Shown: positions 23,009 through 34,339 of the stretch, piece after piece | How the letters are laid out: each line of letters opens with the position of its first letter | Numbering within the stretch: position 1 is the first letter of the stretch | Source of the DNA: Prorocentrum cordatum | Taxonomy: Eukaryota > Sar > Dinophyceae > Prorocentrales > Prorocentraceae | Assembly (NCBI GenBank): GCA_963575745.1 | Contig: CAUYUJ010020538.1 | Coordinates: 385,133 to 449,132, forward strand | Direction: 5' to 3' | Length of the DNA: 64,000 nucleotides | The notes under the pieces: generated by a model | What the model saw: only the letters and a program-made list of their open reading frames with translations | Databases searched by the model: none | Told to the model about the DNA's origin: nothing | Position numbers and translations under genes: made by a program

Positions 23009-25099
23009 GCTCATTTTCTCAATAAAAGAAATAGCTTTGCCCCCCCCCTCAGGATTGTCGGCCACCTTTTTAGCGTTGCAATTTTCGCGCGATTCTGCCC
23101 ATCGCCCATCCGATATTGGATCTCAGACCATCCCGGCCGACAGCAGCAGTTTCCCAGCAGTTTTCGCGAAACATGTGGCGAAGTGCACACGCGCGCGTAG
23201 CTCGCGCCTTTGCGACTTGTTTCAGGAAGCCATAGACAATGTAACATGGTCGCTGAAATCAGCCCAACGGGCCTCTCGCGCCGAGCGCCGACATCACACA
23301 TGCGCCCTGGCGTGCGTGCTGGGGAGTCACGATCTGCATCGAATGTTCCAATGTGGGCCACTCTCGCGCGTCCGCCGAGCGCGCGTCGAACTCTTTACCA
23401 AAACCTGTATCAACGACGCGAGGGCGCCGTCGTCGTCTTCGGCGTGATCAACATCGCAACATTGGCGCCGCCACTGGCCGCGCCGTCGCCGCTGTCATCA
23501 TCGCCGCCAGCGCCGTGCTAGCATCATCGCGTCCACCGTCGTCGCAGTTGCCATGGTGCCGCGCCCGCCCAGGTCGCCGACTCGCAGCGAAGCGCCCGCT
23601 GGGACGCGCCCCGCGGCCAGCGCCACCGCGGCCGAGTCAGTCGCGCTAAACTACCGGGCCGCCGCGCGCGCGAGCATGCACGGGCTAGCGCGGCCGCAGA
23701 GATGCACCGGCCAAGGCCAAGCACTCGTCGCAATCGCCGCCGCTTGGGTTTTGCAAACCAATTCGCGGGTGGGTGGGTGGGATGATTCCGCGAGCAGTGG
23801 ACTTGATGTCTCACTGCGAACAGGACTGAATTTTCCATCCTAGAATCAAAATAGACCCCGCCCCCCCGCTGGGGCTATCGGCCCCCGCTTTCGCACGGCA
23901 AATTACATAGGATTATGCCCCATCGTCCATCCTGAATATGAATTCGCACCCTCCCAGCCCATCCAGCATCGGAACCCCCGCCAGAGATAATGCGCGCACA
24001 CCCGTTGATCAAAATTCATCAGTTGTCAAGTAACCCTTGCCAACAATGAGACGAAGTGCGCCCGCGTTCGTCGTCGCGCGCGCAAGCCGAACTTTTCCAA
24101 TCACCTTCAGTTTCGTCTGGGGTTGTTTAAATCGAGTGCCCAGAGAACATATAAAAGCATCGGGTTTTGCAGCGCGGGCTTTCAAAAGCAGCGCGCGCGC
24201 GTTCTTGCGATTTCTGGAGAAGACCGTAGGTATCTCATTATTTGCCAAACATGCTACCAATCTGGCCTCGCGCGCGCATGTCGAAATCGTTCGAACGCCT
24301 TGCGCGCGCGCCGTCGCTAGAATATGCTTGCAAAAGCGGGGCGAAGTAGGCGCGCGCGTCGCCCGCGTGCGTGCCGATATCCGCCAGAGATTTTCGGTCT
24401 CGCAGCGGTTTCAAAACCGAGCGTCCAAAACGCATGCAACATCCACGCGCGGTTGCGCAACATCAGTTTTCAAAAAGCTCGCGTTTGCGCTCTTGCGCGT
24501 TCTCTAGAGAACCATTGGGTTTTTAACGTCGCCATGCTATTCCGCCAAACGGGCCTTTGGCGCCGCGCGCCGACATCATTCGCGCGCCCTCGAGCGCCTG
24601 ATGGGGGGGGGGGGGCGATCTGCGTCGATGAAACCATGCGGGCCACGCTCGCGCTTCGGTCGCGCGCGCATGTCGAACTCTTTCCAAAACCTTCATCATC
24701 GACGCGAGGACGCCGTCATCGATGCCGGCGTGATCTGGATCTGCGCCCGCGCTGGCCGCGCCTTCGTCGGCGTCGGCATCGTCGCCAGCATCGCTACGGT
24801 CATCATCGCGTCCACCGTTGTCGACGTTGCCGCGGTGCCGCCCGCGCCTAAGTCGCCGAGTCGTAGCGAAGTGCCCGTTGGGATGCGCCGAGTGGCCAGC
24901 GTCGCCACGGCAGCGTCGGCGGCGCCAAATTAGCTGACCGCCTCGCGCGCGCGAGGGTTGGCGCGGCCGCAGAGATGCACCAGCCACGGCCAAGCATGCA
25001 TCTCAATCGCCGCCGCGTAAGTTTTGCAAGCCAAGTTGCGGGGGGATGGGTGGGATGTTTGCAAGAGCATGGGATGTGTCAACTCGTTTGTTAAAATCA

Positions 25100-25169
25100 A
25101 TTGCGCCGCAGGTATGGCGCCGCGTTGGTTGCGCCGAGTAGATTGCATTGCGCAAGTTGCCGCGCGTGC
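25100..25169. repeat. 14-bp minisatellite, 5 copies
   Basis: Five 14-mers beginning ATTGCGCCGCAGGT, at the same place in the unit as the other 14-bp blocks. Confidence 0.65.
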
Positions 25170-26127
25170 GTTCTCCATTCTACATGGGGTAGAATCTACC
25201 CCCCCCTCCCTATGATCGCTTCCGTTTGTCGTTTTGCCATTTACATTCGATTCTGCCGTATTGTCCATCCAAGATATGAATTCGCACCCTTCCAGCCCGA
25301 CGGGCATCGCCCCCCGCCCCCCCCCCCGCCATTTTCTATAACATATACAGTGTGCGCGCCCTCGTTGATAAAAAGTGAACAGTTTGTCAGAATTGCTTGC
25401 AACTGATGGGGCGAAGTACGCGCGCGCGTCGTCGCGCGCGCATGTCGGAGTCCTTTTCAACAAATCTTGGAGTGCCCCAAAGCGTTTAAACACACAGCGT
25501 TTCGCGACATGGGTTTTCACAACAAACATGCGCTCGTGATCTTGCATCTTAATAAAACCAGGGTTCTCAGCATTTCCCTGAGATGCTACCAAACAGGTTT
25601 CGCGCGCGCATGTCGAAATCGTTCGAACGCCCTTGCGCGCGCGCTGGTGTGGCACGATCCGCGGGCCACTTTCGCACGTTTGCCGCGCGCGAAGGTCGAG
25701 CTCTTTCCAAAACCTGCATCACCGACGTGAAGACGCCGTCGTCATCGTCGGCGTGATCAGCATCGGCGCCCGCACTGGCCGCGCCTCCGCCCGGGTCAAC
25801 ATCGTCACTGGCGTCGCCATTATCATCATCGTGTCTACCGTCGTCGACGTTGCCGTGATACTGCGCCCGCCCGACACCGATTCGCTCTGACATTCCCGCT
25901 GGGATGTGCCGAGCGGTCAACGCAAACGCGTTTGCGCCCGTCGCGCCAAACTCGCTGGCCGCTGCGCGCGAGCATTCGCGGGTCAGTGCGGCCGCAGAAA
26001 TGCACCAGCCAACGCAAAGCACCCGTCGCAATCGCCGCCGCATGGGTTTTGCAAACCAAGTTGCGGGTGGGGGGGCGAGATGATTGCGCAAATAGTGGAG
26101 TCGGCAACCTCAATTTCGGCAAGGTAA

Positions 26128-26183
26128 ATTGCACCACCGGTATTGCACTTCGTAGATTGACTTGCATAGGCTGTTCCGCGTAG
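26128..26183. repeat. 14-bp minisatellite, 4 copies
   Basis: Four 14-mers beginning ATTGCACCACCGGT and ending GCTGTTCCGCGTAG. Confidence 0.65.
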
Positions 26184-26875
26184 ATTCACTATTTAAAAGA
26201 AAATCGGCTCCCCCCCTCCCCCCCCCGGCGTTATACCCTTTTTTTTCGGGCATGTAGATCATGTATGATTCTGACCACATGTCCATCCGACATATGAATT
26301 TAGACTATCCCAGGGGGGCCTGTATCGCTCCCCGTCAGGTTCGTTTGTAAAAAACGATTCGCGGGGACATTGTTTGCTCTAGCATAAGACTTTGTCGCGA
26401 ATCCCTTGCGAAAAATGGGACGAAGTGCGCACGCGCTCGTCGTCGTGCGCGCATGCCGAAATCCTTCAAGAACCTTCGGTGCCGGAAGGATTTCGCAATC
26501 GAGTTTTCCCAAAAAAAACATACAACAACACAGGGTTTCGCAACACTGATGTGCTACAACAGCTTACGCGCGAGCTCTTGCGAAATCTTAGGAAAACCGT
26601 AGGTGTTTCACAATTTTCACCAAAATGCTACCAAACGGGCCACGCGCGCGCGTGTCGAAATCAGTCGAACGCCCTTGCGCGTGCGCCGTCGCGAGGAGAA
26701 TCTTCCGCAAAACATGGGACGAAGTGCAGAAGCGCGCGTCGCCGCGCGCGTGTGCCGAAATCTTTCAAAACCCACAGTTTTCGGAAGGATGTCAAAAACG
26801 TGTGGCCAAAAAACCTACAAAAACACAACGTTTCGCAACACGGATTTTCAACAAAAGCGTGCGCGCGCGCTCTTT

Positions 26876-27089
26876 CGTCGTCGTCGTCGTCGTCGTCGCC
26901 GTCCTCCCTCCCCCCGCGTCGGCGTCGTCGTCGTTGCCTACGTCGTCCTCTGCCTCGTGTTCGTCGTCGTCGTCCTCTTTGGCGTCGTGGTCGGTTCCGT
27001 CGTCGTTGTCGCTGTGGTTGTCCTTCCTCCTCGTCGTCGTCGTCGTCGTCAGTCGTCGGCGTCTCGTCGTCGTCCCTCCTATTTCGTCG

Positions 27090-27120
<31 letters not shown>

Positions 27121-27311
27121 GCTCCCTCCTCCCGCGTCGTCGTCGCCGTCGCCTACGTCGTCCTCTGTTTTTCCTCGTGTTCGTCGTCGTCGTCCTCTTT
27201 GGCGTCATGGTTGTCTCCGTCGTCGTTGTCGCCGTGGTCGTCCTTCGTCCTCCTCCCTCGTCGTCGTCGTCGTCCGTCGTCGGCGTCTCGTTGTCGTCCC
27301 TCCTATTTCGT

Positions 27312-27344
<33 letters not shown>

Positions 27345-27576
27345 TGTCGTCGTCTTCCCTCCTCCCTCGTCGTTGTCGTCGTCGGCGTCGCCGTCCTTCT
27401 TCTTCGTCGTTCGCGTCGTCGCCGTCCTCCCTCCTCCCTCGTCGTTGTCGTCGTTGTCGCCGTTGTCGCCGTCGTCGTCCTCCCTCCTCCCTCGTCGTCG
27501 TGTTCGTTGGCGTCGTCGTCGTCGTTTTCGTCGTCGGCGTCGGCGTCGTCGTCGTCTTCGTCGTCGTCGACGTCGG

Positions 27577-27623
<47 letters not shown>

Positions 27624-27835
27624 GCGTCGTTGACGTCGTCGTCGTCGTCGGTGTCGTCGTTGTCGTCGTCGTCGGCGTCGTCATCGTCGTCTCCGTCGTC
27701 GGCGTCGGCGTCGGCGTCGTCGTCGTCGTCAGCGTCGTCGTTTTCGTCGTCGTCGTTGGAGACGTCGTCGAAGTCGTTGGAGACGTCGTCGGTGTCGTCG
27801 TTGTCGCTGTCGTCGTCTGCGTCGCTGTCGTTGCG
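26876..27835. repeat. GTC-type trinucleotide expansion, unit 7
   Basis: About 960 bp of GTC, GTT, GCC and CTC triplets between GCGCGCGCTCTT and GCGAAGTGCCATTTGG. It contains larger internal repeats such as CTCTTTGGCGTCGTGGT and CCCTCCTATTTCGTCGCC. All six frames stay open over long distances (Ser-, Val- and Arg-rich on the plus strand, Asp- and Thr-rich on the minus strand), which is a property of the repeat and not of a gene. Confidence 0.9.
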
Positions 27836-28652
27836 AAGTGCCATTTGGCACCCACCGTCTCGGTCTCAAGAGATTTTGCAAACCAAGTTGCGGGTGGGTG
27901 GATGGGATGTTTGCGCGAGCAGTGGAGTGGACAACTCATTGCGAACAGAAATGTATTGCATTACATAGGCTGTTCCGCGCAGATTCTCCTTTCTAAGAAG
28001 AGCATTGACTCACCCCCCCCTGGCGTTATCCCCCCCCTTTCGGATGTAAATCGTTTATGAGTCTGACCACATGTCCATCCGAAACATGAATTTAGACTAT
28101 CCCAGGGGGGCCTGTATCGCTCCCCCCTCGGTTTCCCTTGTAAACGACAATACGCGGGGACATGTTTTGCTCTAACATAAGACTTTTTCACGAATCCCTT
28201 GCGAAAAATGGGACGAAGTGCGCACGCGCGCGTCGTCGCGCGCGCATGCCGAAATCCTTCAAAAACCCTTGGTGCCGGAAGGATTTCGCAATCGAGTTTC
28301 CCAAAAAACATACACACAGGGTTTCGCAACATTGATTTGCTACAAAAGCTTACGCGCGAGCTCTTGCGAAATCTTAAGATTACCATCGGTGTTTCAAGAT
28401 TTTCACCAACATGCTACCAAACGGGCTTCGCGCGCGCATGTCGAAATCTGTCGAACGCCCTTGCGCGTGTGCGTCGCGAGAGTCCTCTCAAAACAAAGGA
28501 CGAAGTGCAGAAGCGCGCGTCGCCGCGCGCGTATGCCGAAATCCTTCAAAACCCATCGGTTTCGGAAGGATTTCAAAATCGTGTGGCCAAAAAGACTACA
28601 AAACACTAGGTTTTGCAACACTGATTTTCAACAAAAGCGTGCGCGCGCGCTC

Positions 28653-28869
28653 TTGCGTCGTCGTCGTCGTCGTCGTTGTCGTCGCCGTCCTCCCTCCTCC
28701 CGCGTCGGCGTCGTCGTCGTTGCCTACGTCGTCCTCTGTCTCGTGTTCGTCGTCGTCGTCCTCTTTGGCGTCGTGGTCGTTTCCGTCGTCGTTGTCGCTG
28801 TGGTCGTCCTTCCTCCTCCTCGTCGTCGTCGTCGTCCGTCGTCGGCGTCTCGTCGTCGTCCCTCCTATT

Positions 28870-28904
<35 letters not shown>

Positions 28905-29537
28905 CTCCCTCCTCCCGCACCGTCGTCGTCGCCGTCGCCTACGTCGTCCTCTGTCTTTCCTCGTGTTCGTCGTCGTCGTCCTCTTTGGCGTCGTGGTTGT
29001 TCCCGTCGTCGTTGTCGCCGTGGGCGTCCCTCCTCCCTCGTCGTTGTCGTCGTCGGCGTCGCCGTCGTTCCTCCTTCGTTGTTCGCGTCGTCGCCGTCCT
29101 CCCTCCTCCCTCGTCGTTGTCGTCGTTGTCGTCGTTGTCGCCGTCGTCGTCCTCCCTCCTCCCTCGTCGTCGTCTTCGTTGGCGACGTCGTCGTCTTCGT
29201 CGTCGTCGTCGGCGTCGGCGTCGTCGTCGTCTTCGTCGTCGTCGACGTCGGCGTCGTCGTCGACGCCGCCGTCGTCGTCGTCGTCGTCGTCGGCGTCGTT
29301 GACGTCGTCGCCGTCGTCGTCGGTGTCGTCGTCGTCGTCGGCGCTGGCGTCGTCATCGTCGTCGTCGTCGTCGTCGGCGTCGTCGTCGTCGTCTTCAGTG
29401 TCGTCGTTTTCGTCGTCGTCGTTGGAGACGTCGTCGAAGTCGTTGGAGACGTCGTCGGTGTCGTCGTAGTCCTTGTCGGCGGCGTTGTCGTCGTCGTTAT
29501 CGCTGTCGTCGTCTGCGTCGCTGTCGTTGCGAAGTGC
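28653..29537. repeat. GTC-type trinucleotide expansion, unit 8
   Basis: About 885 bp with the same internal words and order as the block at 26876-27835, ending with the same GCGAAGTGCCATTTGG. It differs by block deletions and insertions of triplets. Confidence 0.9.
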
Positions 29538-30357
29538 CATTTGGCACCCACCGTCTCGGTCTCAAGAGATTTTGCCAACCAAGTTGCGGGTGGGTGAATG
29601 GGATGTTTGCGCGAGCAGTGGAGTGGACACCTCATTGCGAACAGAACTTTATTGCATTACATAGGCTGTTCCGCGCAGATTCTCCTTTCTAAAAAGGGAA
29701 TAGACTCACCCCCCCCCCTCGGCGTTATCCCCCCCGTTTCGGGTATGTGCATCATTTTTGATTCTGACCACATGTCCATCCGAAATATGAGTGTAGACTA
29801 TCCCAGGGGGCTGTATCGCTCCCCCTCAGGTTCCCTTGTAAACAACAATACACGGGGACATTGTTGACTCTAACATAAGACTTGTTCACGAATCCCTTGC
29901 AAAAAATGGAACGAAGTGCGCACGCGCGCGTCGTCGCGCGCGCATGCCGAAATCCTTCAAAATCCTTTGGTGCCGGAAGGATTTCGCAATCGAGTTCCCA
30001 AACAACATACAAACACACAGGGTTTCGCAACACTGATTTGCTACAAAAGCTTACGCCGAGCTCTTGCGAAATCTTAAGATTACCATCGGTGTTTCCAGAT
30101 TTTCACCAAAATGCTACCAAACGGGCTTCGCGCGCGCGCATGTCGAAGTCTGTCGAACGCCCTTGCGCGTGCGCCGTCGCGAGAATCCTTTGCAAAAAAT
30201 GGGACGAAGTGCAGAAGCGCGCGTCGTCGCGCGCGTATGCCGAAATCCTTCAAAACCCATCGGTTTCGGAAGGATTTCAAAATCGTGTGTCCAAACAACC
30301 TACAAAAACACAAGGTTTTGCAACACGGATTTTCAACAAAAGCGTGCTCGCGCGCTC

Positions 30358-31097
30358 TTGCGTCGTCGTCGTCGTCGCCGTCCTCCCTCCTCCCGCGTCG
30401 TCGTCGTCGTCGCCTACGTCGTCCTCTGTCTTTCCTCTTGTTCGTCGTCGTCGTCCTCTTTGGCGTCGTGGTCGTTTCCGTCGTCGTTGTCGCTGTGGTC
30501 GTCCTTCCTCCTCCTCCTCGTCGTCGTCGTCCGTCGTCGGCGTCTCGTCGTCGTCCCTCCTATTTCGTCGCCGTCGTCGTCGTCGTCGTCGTCGTCGTCT
30601 TCCCTCCTTCCTCGTCGTTATCGTCGTCGGCGTCGCCGTCCTTCCTCCTTCTTCGTCGTTCGCGTCGTCGCCGTCATCCCTCCTCCCTCGTCGTTGTCGT
30701 CGTTGTCGCCGTCGTCGTCCTCCCCCCTCCCTCGTCGTCGTCTTCGTTGGCGACGTCGTCTTCGTCGTCGGCGTCGGCGTCCGCGTCATCGTCGTCTTCG
30801 TCGTCGTCGACGTCGGCGTCGTCGTCGTCGCCGCCGTCGTCGTCGTCGTCGTCGTCGGCGTCGTTGACGTCGTCATCGTCGTTGTCGTCGTCGTCGTCGT
30901 GGGCGTCGTCATCGTCGTCGTCGTTGTCATCGTCGTCGTCGTCGGCGTCCGCGTCGTCGTCGTCGTCGGTGTCGTCGTTGTCGTCGTCGTCGTTGTCGGC
31001 GTCGTCGAAGTCGTTGGAGACGTCGTCGGTGTCGTCGTAGTCGTTGTCGGTGGCGTCGTCGTCGTTGTCGCTGTCGTCGTCGGCGTCGCTGTCGTTG
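30358..31097. repeat. GTC-type trinucleotide expansion, unit 9
   Basis: About 740 bp, the shortest of the three expansions. It keeps CTCTTTGGCGTCGTGGTCG and CCCTCCTATTTCGTCGCC but lacks several segments present in units 7 and 8. Confidence 0.9.
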
Positions 31098-31218
31098 CCA
31101 AGTGCAATGTTGTACCCACCGTCACGGTCTTAAGAGATTTTGCAAACCACGTTGCGGGTGTGTGGGTGGGATGTTTGCGCGAGCAGTGGAGTGGACAATT
31201 CAATGCGAACAGAAAGTA

Positions 31219-31330
31219 ATTGCACCATATAGATTGCATCGCGTAGATTGCACCGCGTATACTTCATTACGCAGGTTGCAGCGCATACATTGCACCACAT
31301 AGAAAGCATCGCATAGGCTGCATTATCTTA
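31219..31330. repeat. 14-bp minisatellite, 8 copies
   Basis: Eight 14-mers starting ATTGCACCATATAG, ATTGCATCGCGTAG, ATTGCACCGCGTAT. Units 7 and 8 carry only two at the corresponding place (27955-27982 and 29651-29678). Confidence 0.75.
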
Positions 31331-31340
31331 CTGTTTGAGG

Positions 31341-32117
31341 TCGGCGCTGGCTCACATATTGAAAGTGTGGGGCCATCATAACATGGCAGCGGAATGCTAT
31401 CATCAGGCTCTTGCTGTCCTAGCTTAAGCTTGCCTTGGAGACGCGTGGCCTCTGCGTGAAAGGACCGTCACGCTCGTAAGCCGACTCGCACAGTGGGCAA
31501 ACGACACACGTCGAAACACATCGTTGTTCCTCCCCCTCAACCTCCCTCCTCTTCCTTCCCCCCCTCCTCCTTCACCCTCCCTTCCTACGTCGTCTTCCCT
31601 CGTGATCATTCCTCCGCGGCCTTCTCCCCTATCCGTGCCGCACTAGACCCAGGAAGTCCTCGGGCCCCTGTGTCACCATCGCTCGTCCGTCCAGCCATCG
31701 TCGACTCCGGCGTAGCCGGATTCTCCCGAATCCTTCCTGGCCTCTCGGGCGGCCGGTAACACAGGGGCAGCAAACGTGGGGGGAAGAAAGGAGTATACGT
31801 TTGGGTCCCCAAAGGGCTCCACGGGCTCTCCTCAAGGGCCCCATTTTAAGCTCCCTTTCCTGAAATCCCCGGCGCTCGTCCGCCCTCGTGGCCGGATTCT
31901 CCCGAATCCTTCCCGGCCCTTCGTCTCCCTTTCGGGCCCGCGCCTCTCCGCCGCTGCCGGCACCGCCCCGGCGCCCTGCCCAGGCAAGCCCGCCGTCGCG
32001 CCCCCCGGCGGTGGTCGGCGCCGCTGAGCGGCTGCCGGAGCCCGCGGGGCCCCAGAAACCGTCGGAGGTCGACGGGGCTCTTTGCCCTTCGGTGGGCCAG
32101 GAGGTGTGTCCACAGCA
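31341..32117. other. Intergenic, no gene seen
   Basis: It holds a pyrimidine-rich patch (31525-31600) and a short direct repeat, GCCGGATTCTCCCGAATCCT at about 31714 and 31892. Overlapping open frames on both strands are Pro/Arg/Ser-rich and unconvincing. Confidence 0.4.
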
Positions 32118-32250
32118 GGTACCCATACCGCCAATACCCTCTGCCCGTTTTCCCCGTCTTGGCCCTCCGCTGGGGTCGCCTCGAATGGTCGGAACACACC
32201 CCGGGAGAGGTCCGGGGAGTAGCTGTGTCGGTACCAGTTGTCTTCCCCAT
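32118..32250 (+). repeat. Dispersed repeat R, copy 2
   Basis: It starts at GTACCCATACC and contains GCTGGGGTCGCCTCGAATGG, CCCGGGAGAGGTCCGGGGAG and GGTACCAGTTGTCTTCCCC. It aligns with 17222-17370 and, in part, with 54160-54265. Confidence 0.65.
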
Positions 32251-32399
32251 ATGCTCTGCAGTTTGGAGTTTCGGGTTCCCTTCCCCAGAAGCCCGAGGCG
32301 CATTGAGTGTGGATAAGAATCTGGTCCCCAGAGGCTTGCTGTGTGTCCGTATCCGGTGCGCCTTGGCCCTTGCGGCGCCCTTTCCCAGAAAGTCTAATG

Positions 32400-32635
32400 T
32401 TCAATGGATAGAGATAGTCATCGCAGGCATAGAGGTTGAAACCGACACCAATATCGGCGGTGTGCCTCTACCGAGGGAAGAAGATCCGGATCTCGGTGAT
32501 GGTGGTAATATCCTGGCTCCCAGGGCGACCGAAATACTACCACCGCCCCCGAAAACCAGGTCTTCTTCTCCCTGTGGAGGCAGCCCCCTGTGTTGGTGTT
32601 GGTGCCCATTTCCAGGCCTCCAAAGTTGTACCTGT
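32400..32635. repeat. ~200-bp imperfect inverted repeat (hairpin)
   Basis: The left arm (about 32415-32518: GACACCAATATCGG, TGCCTCTACCGAGGGAAGAA, GATGGTGGTAATATCCTGGC) pairs with the right arm (about 32525-32630: ATACTACCACCGCCCCCG, TCTTCTTCTCCCTGTGGAGG, TGTTGGTGTTGGTGCCC). The centre is near CTCCCAGGGCGACC. Each arm is ~95-110 bp with scattered mismatches. It could be a foldback element or could give a double-stranded transcript. Confidence 0.7.
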
Positions 32636-32680
32636 TGCCCGCACCTCGGACGCACGCCGGGGCGACCTCGGGGGCGGCCC

Positions 32681-32870
32681 ACGTGAGCGACAGAGGAAAA
32701 CGGGCTCGTCTTCGCCGACATTGGCGCGTGGGCTGCCCGCGGAAGGTTGCGCGAAACTTCCCTCGTTTCCTATGCGGCGTGCCGCGCTGGCGGTCCGCGT
32801 AAGCCACCGCGCAAGGTCGATATGTCATCTCTCGTGAGGCCCGTTCCCTGTCGTCGCTCAGATGAGGTCC
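32681..32870 (+). repeat. Dispersed repeat S, copy 1
   Basis: The sequence ACGTGAGCGACAGAGGAAAA, CGACATTGGCGCGT, ACTTCCCTCGTTTCC, GCGTGCCGCGC and AGGCCCGTTCCCTGTCGTCG matches 54578-54755 in the same order. There is no shared reading frame. Confidence 0.7.
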
Positions 32871-33097
32871 GAGTAGCTGGGCTCCCGGTGTTCTCAACCC
32901 CGAAGTCGCCGATGCATTGGCGATGCGGCGCGACCGCCTGACCCCGTCTGCTCCGACCCCATCTGGGAGGCTTCTACAGAGGGGTGAAACATCGGTATGT
33001 GTGTGTGTGTGTGGACATCATGGCCAGGGCCTTGAAATCTCCCTGGACGGCATTGCCCCCTCTTCTTCTTAGGGCACGTCTCTTGCCCCCCCCGCAA

Positions 33098-33207
33098 ACA
33101 ATTTGGAGACTATGTGTTTTAGTATTGTTTGACAAGTTGTTCTGGATTATTTGACGATTTCTAATTTTTCGCCCAGAGTCCCCCTGTAGGGGGGCAGGCC
33201 CGACTTA
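33098..33207. mobile_element. TA-flanked MITE, copy 2 (5'-truncated)
   Basis: The AT-rich core (AACAATTTGGAGACTATG, ATTTTTCGCCCAGAGTCC) and the complete right end CCTGTAGGGGGGCAGGCCCGACT-TA match copies 1 and 3. The left inverted repeat is absent. Confidence 0.65.
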
Positions 33208-33830
33208 GCCCTACACATGCCTCGGGCCATGATGCGTCCCTCTTCTCGGACGGGGCGAGGACTTGGATCAGTCCGTTCCAGACCGTTCAGGAACGCCCTC
33301 AAAGCGTTCTGGAACGCTCTGTGAAGGCCGCGGCGCCCGAGATATCCTCCAGAGCCGCCCGATCTCAGATAATCTCGATGTATCCTCACCCGATGTCATC
33401 CTCGTCCTGGCTTCGTCTCATCTTCGGCGGGGGGGGAAGCGGGGGGACACGACAGCTGGAGGATGCTTCGTTTCGGCCCACGGGCTGCAGCTCTCTCCGG
33501 TGCACTGGCGTGCTGGGTCTGTCAGAGTCCTCGGGCGCGGGGCTCTGGCGGAGGGGGCTGTGGTCCACTCGTGGTGGGCGCAGAGGGGCGATCCGAAGCC
33601 GAAACCCATCGCGCCGCGAGAGAGACCACGACGAGGGGTCTTCGTGGAAGCCTTCGGTGGCAGGGGGCCCTTGACCAGGCCCCAGGGATCGTCAGGAGAC
33701 GATTCTGAAGGAGCAGCCGGTCCAAGAGGGATGGGGTCGAGAAGTCCCGGGCCGGACGGAAGGGGTGAGTGGGAAGAGGGGGTACGAAATTTGCTGCATG
33801 CAGCTGGTTTCGGCCCCACCGAGGGGCCCA
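33208..33830. other. Intergenic, no gene seen
   Basis: It contains a short inverted repeat, CGTTCCAGA ... TCTGGAACG (about 33269-33320). The plus frame 33263-34084 (273 codons) is open but Gly/Arg/Pro-rich, overlaps repeat T, and shows no domain. Confidence 0.4.
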
Positions 33831-33833
33831 GTC

Positions 33834-33905
33834 CTCGATACCTAGCCGCCTCCGGCGCCGGGAGGCGCCGGGAAAATCAGCTACGTGAGCTGATTCGCAA
33901 CCCCC
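33834..33905 (+). repeat. Dispersed repeat T, copy 1
   Basis: TCGATACCTAGCCGCCTCCG ... GGGAAAATCAGCTACGTGAG-CTGATTCGC matches 54847-54917. It lies downstream of repeats R and S, as it does at the second locus. Confidence 0.55.
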
Positions 33906-34317
33906 CCCTTTGCTATCCCCCCCATGTCGCCCGGCCCGAAAGTCTTCCTCGGGGCCCACGTGGCGAGCAACAGTTACGATATGCCAGGGGTCTGGGCCTC
34001 CACCGCCGCCCCTCGAGGTGGGCCCGCAGAAGATCACCAGTGTTGAGACTTAACCGCCCTGTCTGTGGCGGCTACATCGGTTGATGGGGTTTGATGCCTC
34101 CCAGATTGTGTTTTCGGAGTTGCTTGTTTGATGGTTGGCCACGTGGCTTCTCACTTCAGTAGTCGGGGGTCTGATGTGTCAGCCAACGCCCGCAACAAAA
34201 GTTGATCGCAGATTCTGGTGGCTCTACATCCCCTTGGAAACATACAGCACAAGTTAAAGCTCTTGCTATAAGCCACTCCCGTAACTGTGCGTGTGCCTTT
34301 TACGTGTGTCAAAACTG
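33906..34317. other. Intergenic, no gene seen
   Basis: Lower-GC DNA between repeat T and the upstream module of the first long gene. No frame, repeat or RNA gene could be recognised. Confidence 0.4.
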
Positions 34318-34339
34318 TTGGGCCCCTGCTTTGAAACTC

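Larger units (their letters stand above)
19941..31340. repeat. Complex tandem array of nine units, 0.9-1.8 kb each
   Basis: The anchor TTTGCAAACCAAGTTGCGGG or a close variant recurs at about 20324, 21363, 22857, 23750, 25019, 26045, 27873, 29571 and 31137. Each unit has, in order, a GTC/ATC-rich part, in the first six units the segment CGTCGACGTTGCCATGG...CGCCCGCC or a version of it, the anchor, an AT-rich stretch with a C run, GTCCATCC...ATATGAATT, and then one to three sub-repeats of the type CGCGCGCATGTCGAAATC...TTCGAACGCCC. Unit length differs mainly through the trinucleotide part and sub-repeat number. The last three units are most alike, pointing to recent amplification. No protein-coding signal is seen. 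Confidence 0.9.

Noticed and set aside
26392-31219. Frames of 240-485 codons in the GTC-type expansions (Ser/Val/Arg-rich plus, Asp/Thr-rich minus)
   Set aside because: Triplet repeats keep all frames open; the proteins are pure low complexity and every frame looks equally good.
1-31340. CRISPR-like direct repeats
   Set aside because: Units are 440 bp and longer, without short identical repeats separated by unique spacers, and no Cas genes are present.
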